Numbered from the stretch's first letter, positions 1 to 9,158 are shown. The stretch: 64,000 bases of DNA from Brachyspira intermedia PWS/A (GCF_000223215.1 NC_017243.1:2852001-2916000); one strand, 5' to 3'. Notes: generated by a model not told the origin, from the sequence alone. Translations and numbers: made by a program.

Positions 1-462
1 TTTTCTAGCTATTTCTTCAGCAGATAGATCTGTATTTTCACTTAATGCCATTGCTGCAGCTTTAGCATACTGTCCTCCGCTACCTATAGCTAATATATTG
101 TTCTCACTTTCTATAACATCGCCGTTACCTGAAAGTAAAAGCATTTTTTCTTTACTAGCAACTATAATAAGTGCCTGTAAATTTCTAAGCATCTTATCAG
201 TTCTCCATTCGCGTGCAAGCTCAACTGCTGCTCTTGTTAAATCGCCTGAAAATTCTTGAAGTCTTTTCTCAAATTTTTCAAATAATGTAAAAGCATCGGC
301 AGTAGATCCAGCAAAACCTGATATCACTTTACCGCCGTATAATTTTCTTAATTTTACTGCATTAGGCTTCATAACAGTTTCACCTAATGTAACCTGTCCA
401 TCTCCAGCTATTGCTGTAACACCATCTCTGCATACTGCACATATTGTAGTGCCTTTAAACAT
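1..462 (-). CDS. hslV: ATP-dependent protease subunit HslV (partial, 3' end off the window)
   Basis: Proteolytic core subunit of the HslUV (ClpQY) protease, a cytoplasmic two-ring peptidase of the proteasome beta fold that works with the HslU unfoldase. The visible 154 residues begin [10 protein letters not shown], then [13 protein letters not shown], which match the HslV N-terminus. The first Thr of TTI (residue 5) aligns with the catalytic N-terminal Thr, so a four-residue leader MFKG would have to be removed, longer than the single Met of the E. coli enzyme. The reading frame is open to base 1. A gagagg Shine-Dalgarno sits about 11 bases upstream of the ATG. hslU would be expected next, beyond the left edge; that is inference. 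Confidence 0.93.
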   Translation of the reverse strand, partial: MFKGTTICAVCRDGVTAIAGDGQVTLGETVMKPNAVKLRKLYGGKVISGFAGSTADAFTLFEKFEKRLQEFSGDLTRAAVELAREWRTDKMLRNLQALIIVASKEKMLLLSGNGDVIESENNILAIGSGGQYAKAAAMALSENTDLSAEEIARK

Positions 463-631
463 ATTCTTAATTCCTCTCAATTAATATATTATCTTATATT
501 GTATTATATATTGATTTCTATTGCAAATTTTATTGTACTATTTTTCAATATTATTGACTAATAAAATCAAATATATAACAATATTAAAAAAAACATGATG
601 AATTTTTATAAGTTTATAAAAACTACATAAT

Positions 632-665
632 AAAGGCTTGAAATTTATAAAAATTCCAAGCCTTT
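632..665 (-). terminator. Hairpin terminator downstream of the ankyrin gene
   Basis: Perfect 9-bp inverted repeat aaaggcttg / caagccttt (632-640 and 657-665), extendable inward by AT pairs. It lies just after the stop codon of the ankyrin gene and before hslV, both on the minus strand. The T-tract after the stem is interrupted (ttattatg), so termination may be partial. Confidence 0.6.
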
Positions 666-691
666 CGATCACAATTATAATAAAAATTAAA

Positions 692-2746
692 TTACCACCA
701 TTTTTTATCCAAATTTGGCTTTTTATTGTACTCAGGAAGTATTAATTCCTGTTCATTACCTGTATTATCTTGATTATTATCAGGTATATAAGCAGCACCT
801 CTTAAATAATTAGCTATATTATTATAACCATTGTCTAAAGCTAAATCAGCAGCTGTATACCCATCACTATCTTTCAATGTTTTGTCAGCTTGGCATTTTT
901 CTACTAATGCCACAACACTATCCATATTACCATAAGCAGCAGCATAATGTAAAGCTGTATCATTATTAGAATCTTTTATATTAACATCTGCCTTTCCATT
1001 CTGAACTAATGCTACCAAAGCATCAGTATTGTTTTCTAAAGCAGCATAATGTATAGGATACATATTTTCATTATTAGCCATATTAACACTAGATTTATCA
1101 GAAGCAACTATATTTTTTACAACATCAGAAGATGCATACATGGCAGCATAATGTAAAGCTGTATTTCCATCAGAATTTTGTATTTTTGTATCAGCATCAT
1201 ATTTCAAAAGTACATTAATTGTGGAAGGTTTATTCTTCATAGCAGCCCAATGTAATGGAGTATCATTTCCATTTTTATCAGCTTCATTTACCAATGTTTT
1301 ATCTTTTTCTAATAACAATATAACAACATCATCATTTCCATTTGCTGAAGCTACATGAATAGGCATAGCACCATCTATATCATCTCTAGCTTTTATATCG
1401 CAGCCTGCCTCTATTAAAGTATAAACTATATCAGCATTACCTACATAAGAAGCAACTATTAAAGGAGTAGCCCCGCCTAAATACCAATTATCTAAAGTAG
1501 CTTTATAAGGAAGTTTTGCTTCTTTGTTTATATCTTTATATTTAAGCAAAGCCTCTACTGTATCTAAATTGCTATTTATAACAGCTAAATGTAAAGGAGT
1601 ATATCCGTTTTCATCTACAAAATTAGGATTAACGCCTTCTTTTATTAAGGTATTCAAAGCTATTATATCATTATTTTTAACAGCAACTAAAAGCTCTAAC
1701 TGCTTAACATCTAAATCAACAGCATTTATAGTATTATCAACATATACTTCTTCAGTTTGCTCTTCTACAACTTCTTCCTCATTTTCTCCTGTAACTTCTT
1801 CCTCTGCAGTATCATTTTGAGCATATTCTTCATTTTCTTCCGTAACTTCTTCTTCTGCTACTGTTTCTTCCTCATTATTCACAGCTTCTTCTGTATTATT
1901 ATCTGCAGTATTATTATCAGCAACAACAGTTTCATCTCCTTCCAAATTATCTTCAGGAGTACCTTCTCTTGCTATATTATCATTGCCTGCTAAATAATTC
2001 TTAACATCATCGCCTTTGGCATAATATATAGGCTCATTTCCATCTTTAGTTTTGCTCATTTTATCAGCACCTAAATCAACAAGAGTCTGTACTGTTTGAA
2101 GAGAAGAGAAAGCAGCAGCATAATGTAAAGGAGTCCATCCATCTGCATCTTTAGATTCTATATCTGCTCCATTTTCCATTAATAATTTAACAGTTTCAGG
2201 CTTATCCTTCATAGCAGCCCAATGTAATGGAGTATTTCCTCTATTATCTACATCATTTATAGTAGTAGGATCTTTATCTAAAAGTATCATTACAACATCA
2301 TTATTACCATTAGCAGAAGCCATATGTATAGCCATACTTCCGTCAACATCATCTTGAGCCTTAATATCAGCATTATTCTCAAGTAAAACTGAAACAATAT
2401 TAGTATCACCAATATATGAAGCTAATATTAATGGAGTGGCACCTCCTAAATACCAGCCATCTATACTTACTTTCATATCTAATTTAGAGTTTATATCTAT
2501 GTTTTCATTTTCTAATAAAACATTTACAGTATCCAAATCTTTATTCAAAACAGCTCTATGCAAAGGAGTATATCCTTCATCATCTAGAACGTTTATATCT
2601 ATATCTGCGGAATTATTCAATATATTTGATACATTATCTGAATTTTTTTCATTAATTGCATTAAATAAATTAGTTTCATTTGCAGTTAATGCGAATACAG
2701 AATAACTAAAAGTCAATAGTATAATCAAAAATCTAATATGTTTCAC
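692..2746 (-). CDS. Exported ankyrin-repeat protein with duplicated module
   Basis: 684-residue ankyrin-repeat protein, probably exported: residues 1-19 form a signal peptide (basic MKHIR, hydrophobic core, cut near FAL). Ankyrin helices carry the usual TPLHxA signatures (TPLHRAV, TPLHWAA, TPLHYAA). The repeats form two blocks, about residues 25-250 and 335-660, joined by a very acidic Glu/Asn/Thr-rich linker at about 255-330. The blocks align to each other in order, including the unusual loop WYLGGATPL in both, so the gene arose by duplication of a whole module. The start is GTG at 2746 with a ggag Shine-Dalgarno seven bases upstream. Ankyrin domains bind proteins; the partner here is unknown. 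It is divergent from the alcohol dehydrogenase gene. Confidence 0.85.
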   Translation of the reverse strand: MKHIRFLIILLTFSYSVFALTANETNLFNAINEKNSDNVSNILNNSADIDINVLDDEGYTPLHRAVLNKDLDTVNVLLENENIDINSKLDMKVSIDGWYLGGATPLILASYIGDTNIVSVLLENNADIKAQDDVDGSMAIHMASANGNNDVVMILLDKDPTTINDVDNRGNTPLHWAAMKDKPETVKLLMENGADIESKDADGWTPLHYAAAFSSLQTVQTLVDLGADKMSKTKDGNEPIYYAKGDDVKNYLAGNDNIAREGTPEDNLEGDETVVADNNTADNNTEEAVNNEEETVAEEEVTEENEEYAQNDTAEEEVTGENEEEVVEEQTEEVYVDNTINAVDLDVKQLELLVAVKNNDIIALNTLIKEGVNPNFVDENGYTPLHLAVINSNLDTVEALLKYKDINKEAKLPYKATLDNWYLGGATPLIVASYVGNADIVYTLIEAGCDIKARDDIDGAMPIHVASANGNDDVVILLLEKDKTLVNEADKNGNDTPLHWAAMKNKPSTINVLLKYDADTKIQNSDGNTALHYAAMYASSDVVKNIVASDKSSVNMANNENMYPIHYAALENNTDALVALVQNGKADVNIKDSNNDTALHYAAAYGNMDSVVALVEKCQADKTLKDSDGYTAADLALDNGYNNIANYLRGAAYIPDNNQDNTGNEQELILPEYNKKPNLDKKWW

Positions 2747-2877
2747 CTTTATACTCCAATCTCAAAATAACTAATATTTATAAGTATATTAGATAATAAA
2801 TAAATATCAAGTACAATAAAAATTTATATTTAAAAATTTATTTAAAATAAAATATTTTTTTAGTTTTTATTTTTGTA

Positions 2878-2905
2878 TTGTATTATAAATTAAAATCATT
2901 ATAAT
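2878..2905 (+). promoter_or_regulatory. Possible sigma-70 promoter for the alcohol dehydrogenase gene
   Basis: TTGTAT (2878-2883), a 16-base spacer and TATAAT (2900-2905), about 55 bases before the start codon. The region is very AT-rich, so chance matches are likely. Confidence 0.35.
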
Positions 2906-2959
2906 AATATTTTAGTAAAAAACATTATTATATTTTATTCTATATAAAAGGAAAAGAAT

Positions 2960-4147
2960 ATGCAAAGTTTTATATATAACAATCCAACAAAAGTAATATT
3001 TGGAAAAAATTCCGAAGAAAATACAGCAAAAGAAATAAAAAACTTCGGCGCTAAAAGAGTATTTATAGTTTATGGTACAAAAAGCGTAAAAGAAAGCGGA
3101 TTATTAGAGAAAATAGAAAATATAATAAAAAAAGAAAATATAGAATATGAACTATTCGGAGGAGTGAGAGCTAACCCTACACTATCACATGCTAGAGAAG
3201 GAGTAAAAAAAGCAATAGATTTCAAAGCTGATTTTATACTTGGCATAGGCGGCGGAAGTGCCATTGATACTGCCAAAGCTATAGCTCATGGTGCCGCTAA
3301 TCCAGAAACAGATATATGGGAGTTTTGGACAAGAGAAAAAACTTTAGAAAAAAGTCTTCCTATAGGATGCATACTTACAATATCTGCTGCCGGAAGCGAG
3401 ACAAGTAATTCTTCTGTACTTACTAATGAAGAAACTCTTGATAAAAGAGGTTTTCCTACAGAATTTAACCGTCCTAAATTTGCTATAATGAATCCTTGCT
3501 TAACTTTTACTTTACCATATTATCAAGTAGCATGCGGAATAGTGGATATGCTTATGCATACATTTGACAGATATTTCGGAGACAGTGAAAACTCTATAAA
3601 CGGCGATAACAATCAAACAACAGATGCAATCGCCGAAGCTGTTTTGAGAACTATTTTTAAAAACGGCTTAATAGCGATGAAAGACAAAAATAATTATGAT
3701 GCTATGAGCGAACTTATGTGGTGCGGAAGTTTATCACATAATACTTTAACAGGACTAGGACTTACTTTTGATTTTATAGTTCACAAATTCGGTCATGAAT
3801 TGAGTGCAAAATTTGATTGTGCACATGGAGCAAGCCTTTCTGTAATGTGGGGTTCTTGGGCTAAATACTGTTTAAAAGATAAAAAAGAAAGATTCATTCA
3901 ATATTCAAAAAATGTTTGGAATATAGATGATGATACAGGACTTAAAGGAATAGAAAAAACTATAGAATATTTTAAACAAATCAACATGCCTACCAACTTT
4001 ACAGAATTAGGAGTGGGAATACAAAGCGAAGAAGTTTTGCATGATTTAACAAGAAGATGCATCAAAGATGGTAAATTAGAGTTTAAACATTTCAGAGCTT
4101 TAAATAGAGAAGACGTTTATAATATTTTCAAAATGGCTAATGTTTAA
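2960..4147 (+). CDS. Iron-containing alcohol dehydrogenase (butanol dehydrogenase-like)
   Basis: Cytoplasmic NAD(P)H-dependent group III alcohol dehydrogenase, 395 residues, the family length. The nucleotide-binding loop GIGGGSAIDTAK is at about 95-106. The metal ligands of the family are all present with normal spacing: Asp196 and His200 in VDMLMH, His275, and His289 in CAHG. The sequence is closest to the BdhA/YqhD branch that reduces aldehydes to alcohols; the exact substrate cannot be read from sequence. Start ATG with aaagga about 6 bases upstream. It stands alone, divergent from the ankyrin gene and separated from fabZ by 231 bases with its own promoter, and probably serves fermentative redox balance (inference). 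Confidence 0.88.
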   Translation: MQSFIYNNPTKVIFGKNSEENTAKEIKNFGAKRVFIVYGTKSVKESGLLEKIENIIKKENIEYELFGGVRANPTLSHAREGVKKAIDFKADFILGIGGGSAIDTAKAIAHGAANPETDIWEFWTREKTLEKSLPIGCILTISAAGSETSNSSVLTNEETLDKRGFPTEFNRPKFAIMNPCLTFTLPYYQVACGIVDMLMHTFDRYFGDSENSINGDNNQTTDAIAEAVLRTIFKNGLIAMKDKNNYDAMSELMWCGSLSHNTLTGLGLTFDFIVHKFGHELSAKFDCAHGASLSVMWGSWAKYCLKDKKERFIQYSKNVWNIDDDTGLKGIEKTIEYFKQINMPTNFTELGVGIQSEEVLHDLTRRCIKDGKLEFKHFRALNREDVYNIFKMANV

Positions 4148-4173
4148 TAAATTTATTTTATCAAATAATGTAG

Positions 4174-4211
4174 TAATAATTTATCATTTTTGTAATTATA
4201 AATTATTTTTT
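4174..4211 (+). terminator. AT-only hairpin with T tract after the alcohol dehydrogenase gene
   Basis: Stem aataatttat / ataaattatt (10 bp, no GC pairs) followed by a run of Ts, about 30 bases after the stop codon. Weak on energy because the stem is all A-T. Confidence 0.4.
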
Positions 4212-4309
4212 ATATGTAAATTACCATATATTTTTTAAATAACATTTTATACACAAATATGCTAATACAATCTAAACCATACAAATTACTTCTACAAATA
4301 ATTTTATAC

Positions 4310-4337
4310 TTGTAACTTTAATATTATATGGTATAAT
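4310..4337 (+). promoter_or_regulatory. Sigma-70-type promoter of the fabZ-lpxA-lpxB operon
   Basis: TTGTAA (4310-4315), 16-base spacer, TATAAT (4332-4337), giving a leader of about 35 bases before fabZ. Confidence 0.55.
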
Positions 4338-4378
4338 TTTCGTATATATATTTTGAATAAAATAAGGATTCATTAGAA

Positions 4379-4843
4379 ATGGAAAAAATTAACATAAATA
4401 AAATAATGGAATTATTACCTCATAGATACCCTTTCCTACTAGTAGATAGAGTAGAAAGCGTTGAAGAAGGTAAAATACATGCTATAAAAAATGTAACTTT
4501 TAATGAACCTCAGTTTACAGGACATTTTCCGGAAAGCCCTATTATGCCAGGCGTTTTAATGATTGAAGCATTGGCTCAAACTTCTGGTATTTACTGCTAT
4601 ACAAAAATTTTAAAGCCTGATGAATATGGCAAAAAATTCATGTTCTTTGCTAAAATAGATAATGTTAAATTTAAAAATCCTGTAATACCAGGAGATGTTA
4701 TGGATATGTTTGTGACTGTTGAAGCATTTAGTAATAATCTGCTTAAAACTCATGGAGAAGTAAAAGTTAATGATAAATTAGCTTGCTCTGGAGATTTAGG
4801 TTTATTTTTAGTTGATAAAGAAGCTATGAAAATAGATAAATAA
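4379..4843 (+). CDS. fabZ: 3-hydroxyacyl-[acyl-carrier-protein] dehydratase FabZ
   Basis: Dehydrates beta-hydroxyacyl-ACP in fatty acid elongation, in the cytoplasm. The 154-residue hot-dog protein has the family landmarks: LLPHRYPFLLVDRV near the N-terminus, catalytic His49 in TGHFPE and catalytic Glu63 in LMIEALAQ. Length is typical. The start has aagga about 10 bases upstream and a good promoter. It is followed after 27 bases by lpxA and then lpxB, the common fabZ-lpxA-lpxB arrangement in which hydroxyacyl-ACP supply is shared between phospholipid and lipid A synthesis. Confidence 0.95.
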   Translation: MEKININKIMELLPHRYPFLLVDRVESVEEGKIHAIKNVTFNEPQFTGHFPESPIMPGVLMIEALAQTSGIYCYTKILKPDEYGKKFMFFAKIDNVKFKNPVIPGDVMDMFVTVEAFSNNLLKTHGEVKVNDKLACSGDLGLFLVDKEAMKIDK

Positions 4844-4870
4844 TTATCTTAAATAAAATAAGGAAAATAA

Positions 4871-5665
4871 ATGTCAAATAATATACATCCAACTGCTATA
4901 ATTTCTGATTCTGCTAAAATTGCAGATACTGCAGAAATTGGACCTTATGCTATTATAGAAGGTGAAGTAAGTATAGGAGAAAATACAACTATTGGAGCAC
5001 ATTCTGTAATAAAAGAATATACAACAATAGGTAAGAACAATATAATACATGATCATGCTGTTATAGGAAATCTTCCTCAAGATATACATTTTGATAGAAA
5101 AACTGTTAGCTTTTTAGAGATAGGTGACGGAAATGAAATTAGAGAGTTTGCTAATCTTCATAGAGCATCTAAAGAAAATGCCAAAACTATTATAAAAAAT
5201 AACTGTTATATAATGGCTACAGGGCATGTTGCTCATGACTGTGAAATAAATGATAATGTTATAATATGTAATGGTGCTTTAGTAGCAGGACATGTAAGAG
5301 TTGAAAAAGGTGCATTCATATCTGGAAACTGTGTAGTACATCAATTCTGTGCTATAGGTCAATATGCTATGATAAGCGGTATGTCAGCTGTAGGAAGAGA
5401 TATACTCCCATTTGCATTAACTGCTCATGCAGGTGAAGCAATTATTTATAAGCTTAATTTGGTAGGTATGAGAAGAGCCGGATTTACTTCAGAACAGATT
5501 TCTCAGGCTGAAGAAGCTTATGATATGTGGTTTAATTGGAATAAAACAAAACAAGAATTTTTAGATACATATTTAAATGATACCTCATTAAATCCTATAG
5601 CTAGAGATATTGTAGAGTTTATATCCAAAGCTAGAAGAGGAATAACTCCTAGAAAAACGGTTTAA
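4871..5665 (+). CDS. lpxA: UDP-N-acetylglucosamine acyltransferase LpxA
   Basis: First step of lipid A synthesis: transfers a hydroxyacyl chain from ACP to UDP-GlcNAc. The 264 residues form a left-handed beta helix of hexapeptide repeats (IGENTTIGAHSVI and similar) over about residues 5-190, then a helical C-terminal domain. Catalytic His122 lies in the conserved GHVAHDC. Length matches the family. Aagga stands close to the ATG. It sits between fabZ and lpxB with short gaps, so one transcript is likely. The gene is evidence for a lipid A-type outer membrane, which Brachyspira has and Treponema pallidum and Borrelia lack (established knowledge). Confidence 0.95.
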   Translation: MSNNIHPTAIISDSAKIADTAEIGPYAIIEGEVSIGENTTIGAHSVIKEYTTIGKNNIIHDHAVIGNLPQDIHFDRKTVSFLEIGDGNEIREFANLHRASKENAKTIIKNNCYIMATGHVAHDCEINDNVIICNGALVAGHVRVEKGAFISGNCVVHQFCAIGQYAMISGMSAVGRDILPFALTAHAGEAIIYKLNLVGMRRAGFTSEQISQAEEAYDMWFNWNKTKQEFLDTYLNDTSLNPIARDIVEFISKARRGITPRKTV

Positions 5666-5680
5666 AAAATAAAATAAATT

Positions 5681-6811
5681 ATGAGAATATTTATAGCCAC
5701 TGGCGAAGTTTCAGGCGACATTCAAGGTGCCTTATTAGCAAGAAAAATAAAAGAGCTGGATCCTAATATAATATTAGATGGTTTCGGCGGTGTTGAAATG
5801 CAAAAAGCTAATGTCAATATATTATCTGATATGTCCACTTTATCAACTATAGGAATATTTGAGGGAGCTAATCCTAAAGTTGCTTTTAAAAATCTTGGTG
5901 CTTTTAATAGATTAAAAGAGTATTTAAAAAATAATAAAGTTGATATTATGCTTCTTGTAGACAATCAAGGAGTAAATCTATTATTAGCGAAATACTGTAA
6001 AACCAATAATATACCATATATGTATTATTTTCCTCCTCATGTTGGTATATGGGGAGCTTGGAATGCTAAAAGACTTCTTTCTGCTAAAAAAATAATTACT
6101 CCTTTTTTATTCGATTATGAAGTATATAAAAAGTACGGCTGCGATGTAATGTATAGCGGACATCCGTTTGCAGATTTGAATTATAATAAAAATATTCCTG
6201 AATTAAACATGCCTAAAAAAGAATATACTGTTGGAGTTTTATTTGGAAGCAGAAATCAAGAAATAAAAAAGCTTGCTCCTGTATTTATAAAATCTATGAA
6301 GATGCTTAATGATATGCTTTCTTCAAATATAAGATTTGTAATACCTATAGCATATCCTGAATATAAAGACCCCATAGAAAAAATTCTAGATAGCCATAAA
6401 AATTTATTAGAAAATGTTTCATATTCATTATTATGCGGTGATGATAAAGATTATGTTTATTCTTATTCAGATGCTCTAATAATGTCAAGCGGTACTGCTA
6501 GTCTATTAGCAGCATGCTATGGAAAGCCTATGGTTATATGTTACAAAATATCATTTATAACTTTTTTTCTTGGAAAATTGCTTACAAATATAAAATATGT
6601 TGGTATGCCTAATGTTCTTCTTAACGAGGAAGCCGCTCCTGAACTTTTGCAAAATGACTGCAATCCTAATGCTATTACAAGTCATATTATAAAATATTTA
6701 ACTGATAAAGAATATTATAAAAAAGTAAGTAATAATTTGCTTAGAGTGAGAGAAACTTTAGGTGAAAAAAATGTGCTAGAACGTATAGCAAAAGAGATTA
6801 TAAATTCATGA
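5681..6811 (+). CDS. lpxB: Lipid-A-disaccharide synthase LpxB
   Basis: Glycosyltransferase (GT19, GT-B fold) that joins UDP-2,3-diacylglucosamine and lipid X into the lipid A disaccharide at the inner face of the cytoplasmic membrane. 376 residues, normal length. The N-terminal signature is IATGEVSGDIQGA; the C-terminal half has the nucleotide-sugar site segment MSSGTASLLAACYGKPMVICYK. The usual family motif around residue 90 reads LLVDNQGVNLLLAK rather than the more common IDAPDFN form. Fifteen bases separate it from lpxA, and its stop overlaps the start of the next gene (atga), so the two are translationally coupled. Confidence 0.93.
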   Translation: MRIFIATGEVSGDIQGALLARKIKELDPNIILDGFGGVEMQKANVNILSDMSTLSTIGIFEGANPKVAFKNLGAFNRLKEYLKNNKVDIMLLVDNQGVNLLLAKYCKTNNIPYMYYFPPHVGIWGAWNAKRLLSAKKIITPFLFDYEVYKKYGCDVMYSGHPFADLNYNKNIPELNMPKKEYTVGVLFGSRNQEIKKLAPVFIKSMKMLNDMLSSNIRFVIPIAYPEYKDPIEKILDSHKNLLENVSYSLLCGDDKDYVYSYSDALIMSSGTASLLAACYGKPMVICYKISFITFFLGKLLTNIKYVGMPNVLLNEEAAPELLQNDCNPNAITSHIIKYLTDKEYYKKVSNNLLRVRETLGEKNVLERIAKEIINS

Positions 6812-7617
6812 TAGATTCCAAAACTAATATAGAAGAGATAAGCAAATATATTAAAAATCATAAAAAAGAGCCTATCAAATTTAATATTACTTGGCTTGAT
6901 AGTGCTTCTAAACAGAAAATTAATTTTATCTTGGAAGAAATATTAAAAAAATATAATATAAGTAAATATACAAATGATGCACATTATATTATAATGGAGC
7001 TTATCTCAAATGCTATAAAAGCTAGATATCTTCATGCTATTACAATTAATACTTTAATAGAAAAATTTCCGGATTTTATAGAAAAAATAAAAAATGAAGA
7101 ATATTTTGATGATTATTATATAATGAGTGAATATTCTAATATATTAAAAGATGAGGAAACTATAAAACAATTAAAAGAATTTATAAAATTAGAAAATAAA
7201 CTTATAAAAGATATTGACAATAATATTGAAATTGATGAAGATAAATACTCAAAATTGTTATTATGCAATAGCAAACTTACAATAACATTGATAGTTAGAT
7301 TTAATAAAAATAATATAGAATTTGAAATAATAAATGATGCTCCTCTTACAATGATTAGCAGAACAAGAATAGACTCTAAAAGATTAACATTTAAAGAATA
7401 TTATAAAAATAATTTGGTAGAAAAATTCTTTATGGAGCAATTAGATAATACAGAAAGTGCAGGATTCGGACTTGCTTTATGCGATTTAAGACTTTTCAAT
7501 CAAACTTTAGAGCCTCATAATCATTTAAAAATATACGATGAAAATCATAAAACGCATTCAAAATTGATACTGCCTATCAAAAAAGAATTTACTCTTGTTG
7601 TATACAATAAATATTAA
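6808..7617 (+). CDS. GHKL-like ATP-binding domain protein, coupled to lpxB
   Basis: 269-residue cytoplasmic protein with no signal peptide or membrane segment. It resembles the ATP-binding domain of histidine kinases without a dimerisation/phosphoacceptor part: an N-box-like IIMELISNAIKA (about 61-72, with Glu64 and Asn68) and a glycine-box-like ESAGFGLAL near residue 217, followed by a strand-rich end. The middle is Lys/Glu-rich helix. A canonical D-box (DxGxG) is replaced by NDAPLTM, so ATP binding is not certain. It overlaps lpxB by four bases, which suggests a link to the envelope operon or simple co-transcription. Function unknown; an anti-sigma or regulatory role is only a guess. Confidence 0.6.
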   Translation: MIDSKTNIEEISKYIKNHKKEPIKFNITWLDSASKQKINFILEEILKKYNISKYTNDAHYIIMELISNAIKARYLHAITINTLIEKFPDFIEKIKNEEYFDDYYIMSEYSNILKDEETIKQLKEFIKLENKLIKDIDNNIEIDEDKYSKLLLCNSKLTITLIVRFNKNNIEFEIINDAPLTMISRTRIDSKRLTFKEYYKNNLVEKFFMEQLDNTESAGFGLALCDLRLFNQTLEPHNHLKIYDENHKTHSKLILPIKKEFTLVVYNKY

Positions 7618-7628
7618 AGTTTTAAAAT

Positions 7629-7872
7629 TTATTTACATACCCCGCCCTTTATTCTTTAGAACTTTTATTTAAATATAAAACTTCATTTTTAATTATTAAT
7701 TTATTTAGAAAATAAAGCACCCGCCCAAGTTGTTTTTAAATTTAAAAATCTATTTAACGCACGGTTGACTAAACTTAATAATATAATTAATTTGTAATTA
7801 TTAATAATCTATATTTATAACTTTACTCTGCGTGCGGTGAGAAGATTAAATATATAAATAAATTTGTACTAA
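7629..7872 (+). repeat. Intergenic nested inverted-repeat element, copy A (truncated)
   Basis: Begins with the type-1 end ttacataccccgccctttA, then gcacccgcccaag, then aacgcacggt, an AT-rich centre, and ctctgcgtgcggtgag; the far half (gggtgggaagc and the type-2 end) is missing. It is over 90% identical by eye to copy B over the shared part. It lies between two convergent gene ends (6808-7617 plus and 7945-8727 minus). No coding capacity seen. Confidence 0.8.
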
Positions 7873-7883
7873 ATGTTATAATA

Positions 7884-7919
7884 TAAAAATGATTCCCTAT
7901 AAAAAATTTACAGGGAATC
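7884..7919 (-). terminator. Intrinsic terminator of the 7945-8727 lipoprotein gene
   Basis: On the minus strand, gattccct / agggaatc stem (8 bp, AT-rich inner extension, 7891-7919) followed by atttttata, 25 bases after the stop codon. Confidence 0.75.
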
Positions 7920-7944
7920 AATCTTTAAATTAATAACAATTATA

Positions 7945-8727
7945 TTAATTTAATTTATCTGCATATACATTATAAAGAGTGCTGTCTATCGCACCACTTT
8001 TAGCAGGAGTTTCAGATGTAAGTTCTACAGTGGTTACTTCTCCTTTTATTACTTGATAAGGACCTTTTAACTCTCCTGTTGTACTACCGCCTTTGCTATT
8101 TTCCAATGTTATACCAATAGACTTACCAGTTGCTGGTTTTGCAAATACTTTGAATGATTGTCCATTAGCAAAAGTACTTGATAATAATTGATCTGTTTCC
8201 CAAACTAAATTATTAATATTTATAAAACCTGTATTATTTTTAAACTCTATTACACCATAATTATTAATGAAATTACCTATAGTATCAGAGATTGTTTTTC
8301 CCATACCATTAGGATCATAATAATCCATACTATCAGTTTTAGAAATAATAAAAACAGTTTCATCTGTATCCATTATAGTATCTCCATTTTCTATAGGAGT
8401 AAATATATTTCTGCTTTTTAACTCTGTACCTATTTTAAGCTTTACATAAACATAATCTCCATTATCAGGTATTGTCACTTCTTTATTAACCTGATCAAAT
8501 GAATCAAGTGTAAATGTCTGATTGTTGAATCTTATAGATTCTATATCAGATACAATTCCACCTATTAAATCATCTTTTACTTTAATTTTTATAGTAGCTT
8601 TTTTTGAACCTGATGGCGGTGTAGTACCTTCTCCTCCAGGATTGGTTGGATTATTACTACTGCAGCTTATAGCAAATAATGATAATGAAACAACTAATAA
8701 TAAAATTTTTAAAAATTTTTTGTTCAT
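7945..8727 (-). CDS. Predicted lipoprotein of unknown function
   Basis: 260-residue lipoprotein. Signal peptide MNKKFLKILLLVVSLSLF followed by the lipobox AIS-C (Cys at about residue 22), then a Ser/Asn/Pro/Gly-rich tether (SSNNPTNPGGEG). The body is beta-rich with no domain I recognise. I chose the ATG at 8727 because aaggag stands eight bases upstream; a 14-codon upstream extension in frame would put extra residues before the signal peptide. It is monocistronic, with its own terminator, and is flanked on both sides by copies of the same intergenic repeat element. Likely anchored in the outer or inner membrane facing periplasm or surface; which one cannot be told. Confidence 0.75.
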   Translation of the reverse strand: MNKKFLKILLLVVSLSLFAISCSSNNPTNPGGEGTTPPSGSKKATIKIKVKDDLIGGIVSDIESIRFNNQTFTLDSFDQVNKEVTIPDNGDYVYVKLKIGTELKSRNIFTPIENGDTIMDTDETVFIISKTDSMDYYDPNGMGKTISDTIGNFINNYGVIEFKNNTGFININNLVWETDQLLSSTFANGQSFKVFAKPATGKSIGITLENSKGGSTTGELKGPYQVIKGEVTTVELTSETPAKSGAIDSTLYNVYADKLN

Positions 8728-9158
8728 AATAGAACGCTCCTTAAATAAAAAATTTATAATATACCTCATAGTACCTTTAATTGTTTTGGCTTTATGAGAT
8801 AAAAAGCTAAATTTATAATTTTGAACTACATTTCGAACATTAGTATTTATAATAATATAATTTTTTGTATATGATTTATGAATAAAATAAATATTTGATT
8901 ATTAAAAAAGATAATGATGTGAATAATAAATTGAAAGATAAGAATAAAAAATTAGATAGATATATTAGATGCGATGCGATGCGATGCCTATATCAAATAA
9001 ACAAAACATTTTTTACTTTTACCTTTTTTGTATTTTTCGTTATTATAAGATAAATTATTATAAAGTCAATAAGATTTTCATATAAAATAATCATTTTATT
9101 TAATAAATACATTAATTTTTTATATAAATATAATTATTTTGTGTTTATGTAATAAAAA
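8728..9158. other. AT-rich gene-free stretch upstream of the lipoprotein gene
   Basis: No open frame of interest. It must contain the promoter of the minus-strand lipoprotein gene, but no single -35/-10 pair stands out. The only ordered structure is the GATGC array described separately. Confidence 0.5.
8968..8987. repeat. Short tandem repeat, four units of GATGC
   Basis: Four uninterrupted copies of the pentamer GATGC in an otherwise very AT-rich spacer. Copy-number change is plausible for such a tract, but it lies about 240 bases from the nearest start codon and in no open frame. Confidence 0.85.

Noticed and set aside
1524-1993. Open frames on the plus strand opposite the ankyrin gene
   Set aside because: They are shadows of the coding strand, rich in Ser/Phe/Ile, with no Shine-Dalgarno and no domain; the ankyrin frame explains the DNA.
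4148-4309. A small gene between the alcohol dehydrogenase and fabZ
   Set aside because: Only short broken frames in very AT-rich DNA; a weak terminator and a promoter account for the gap.
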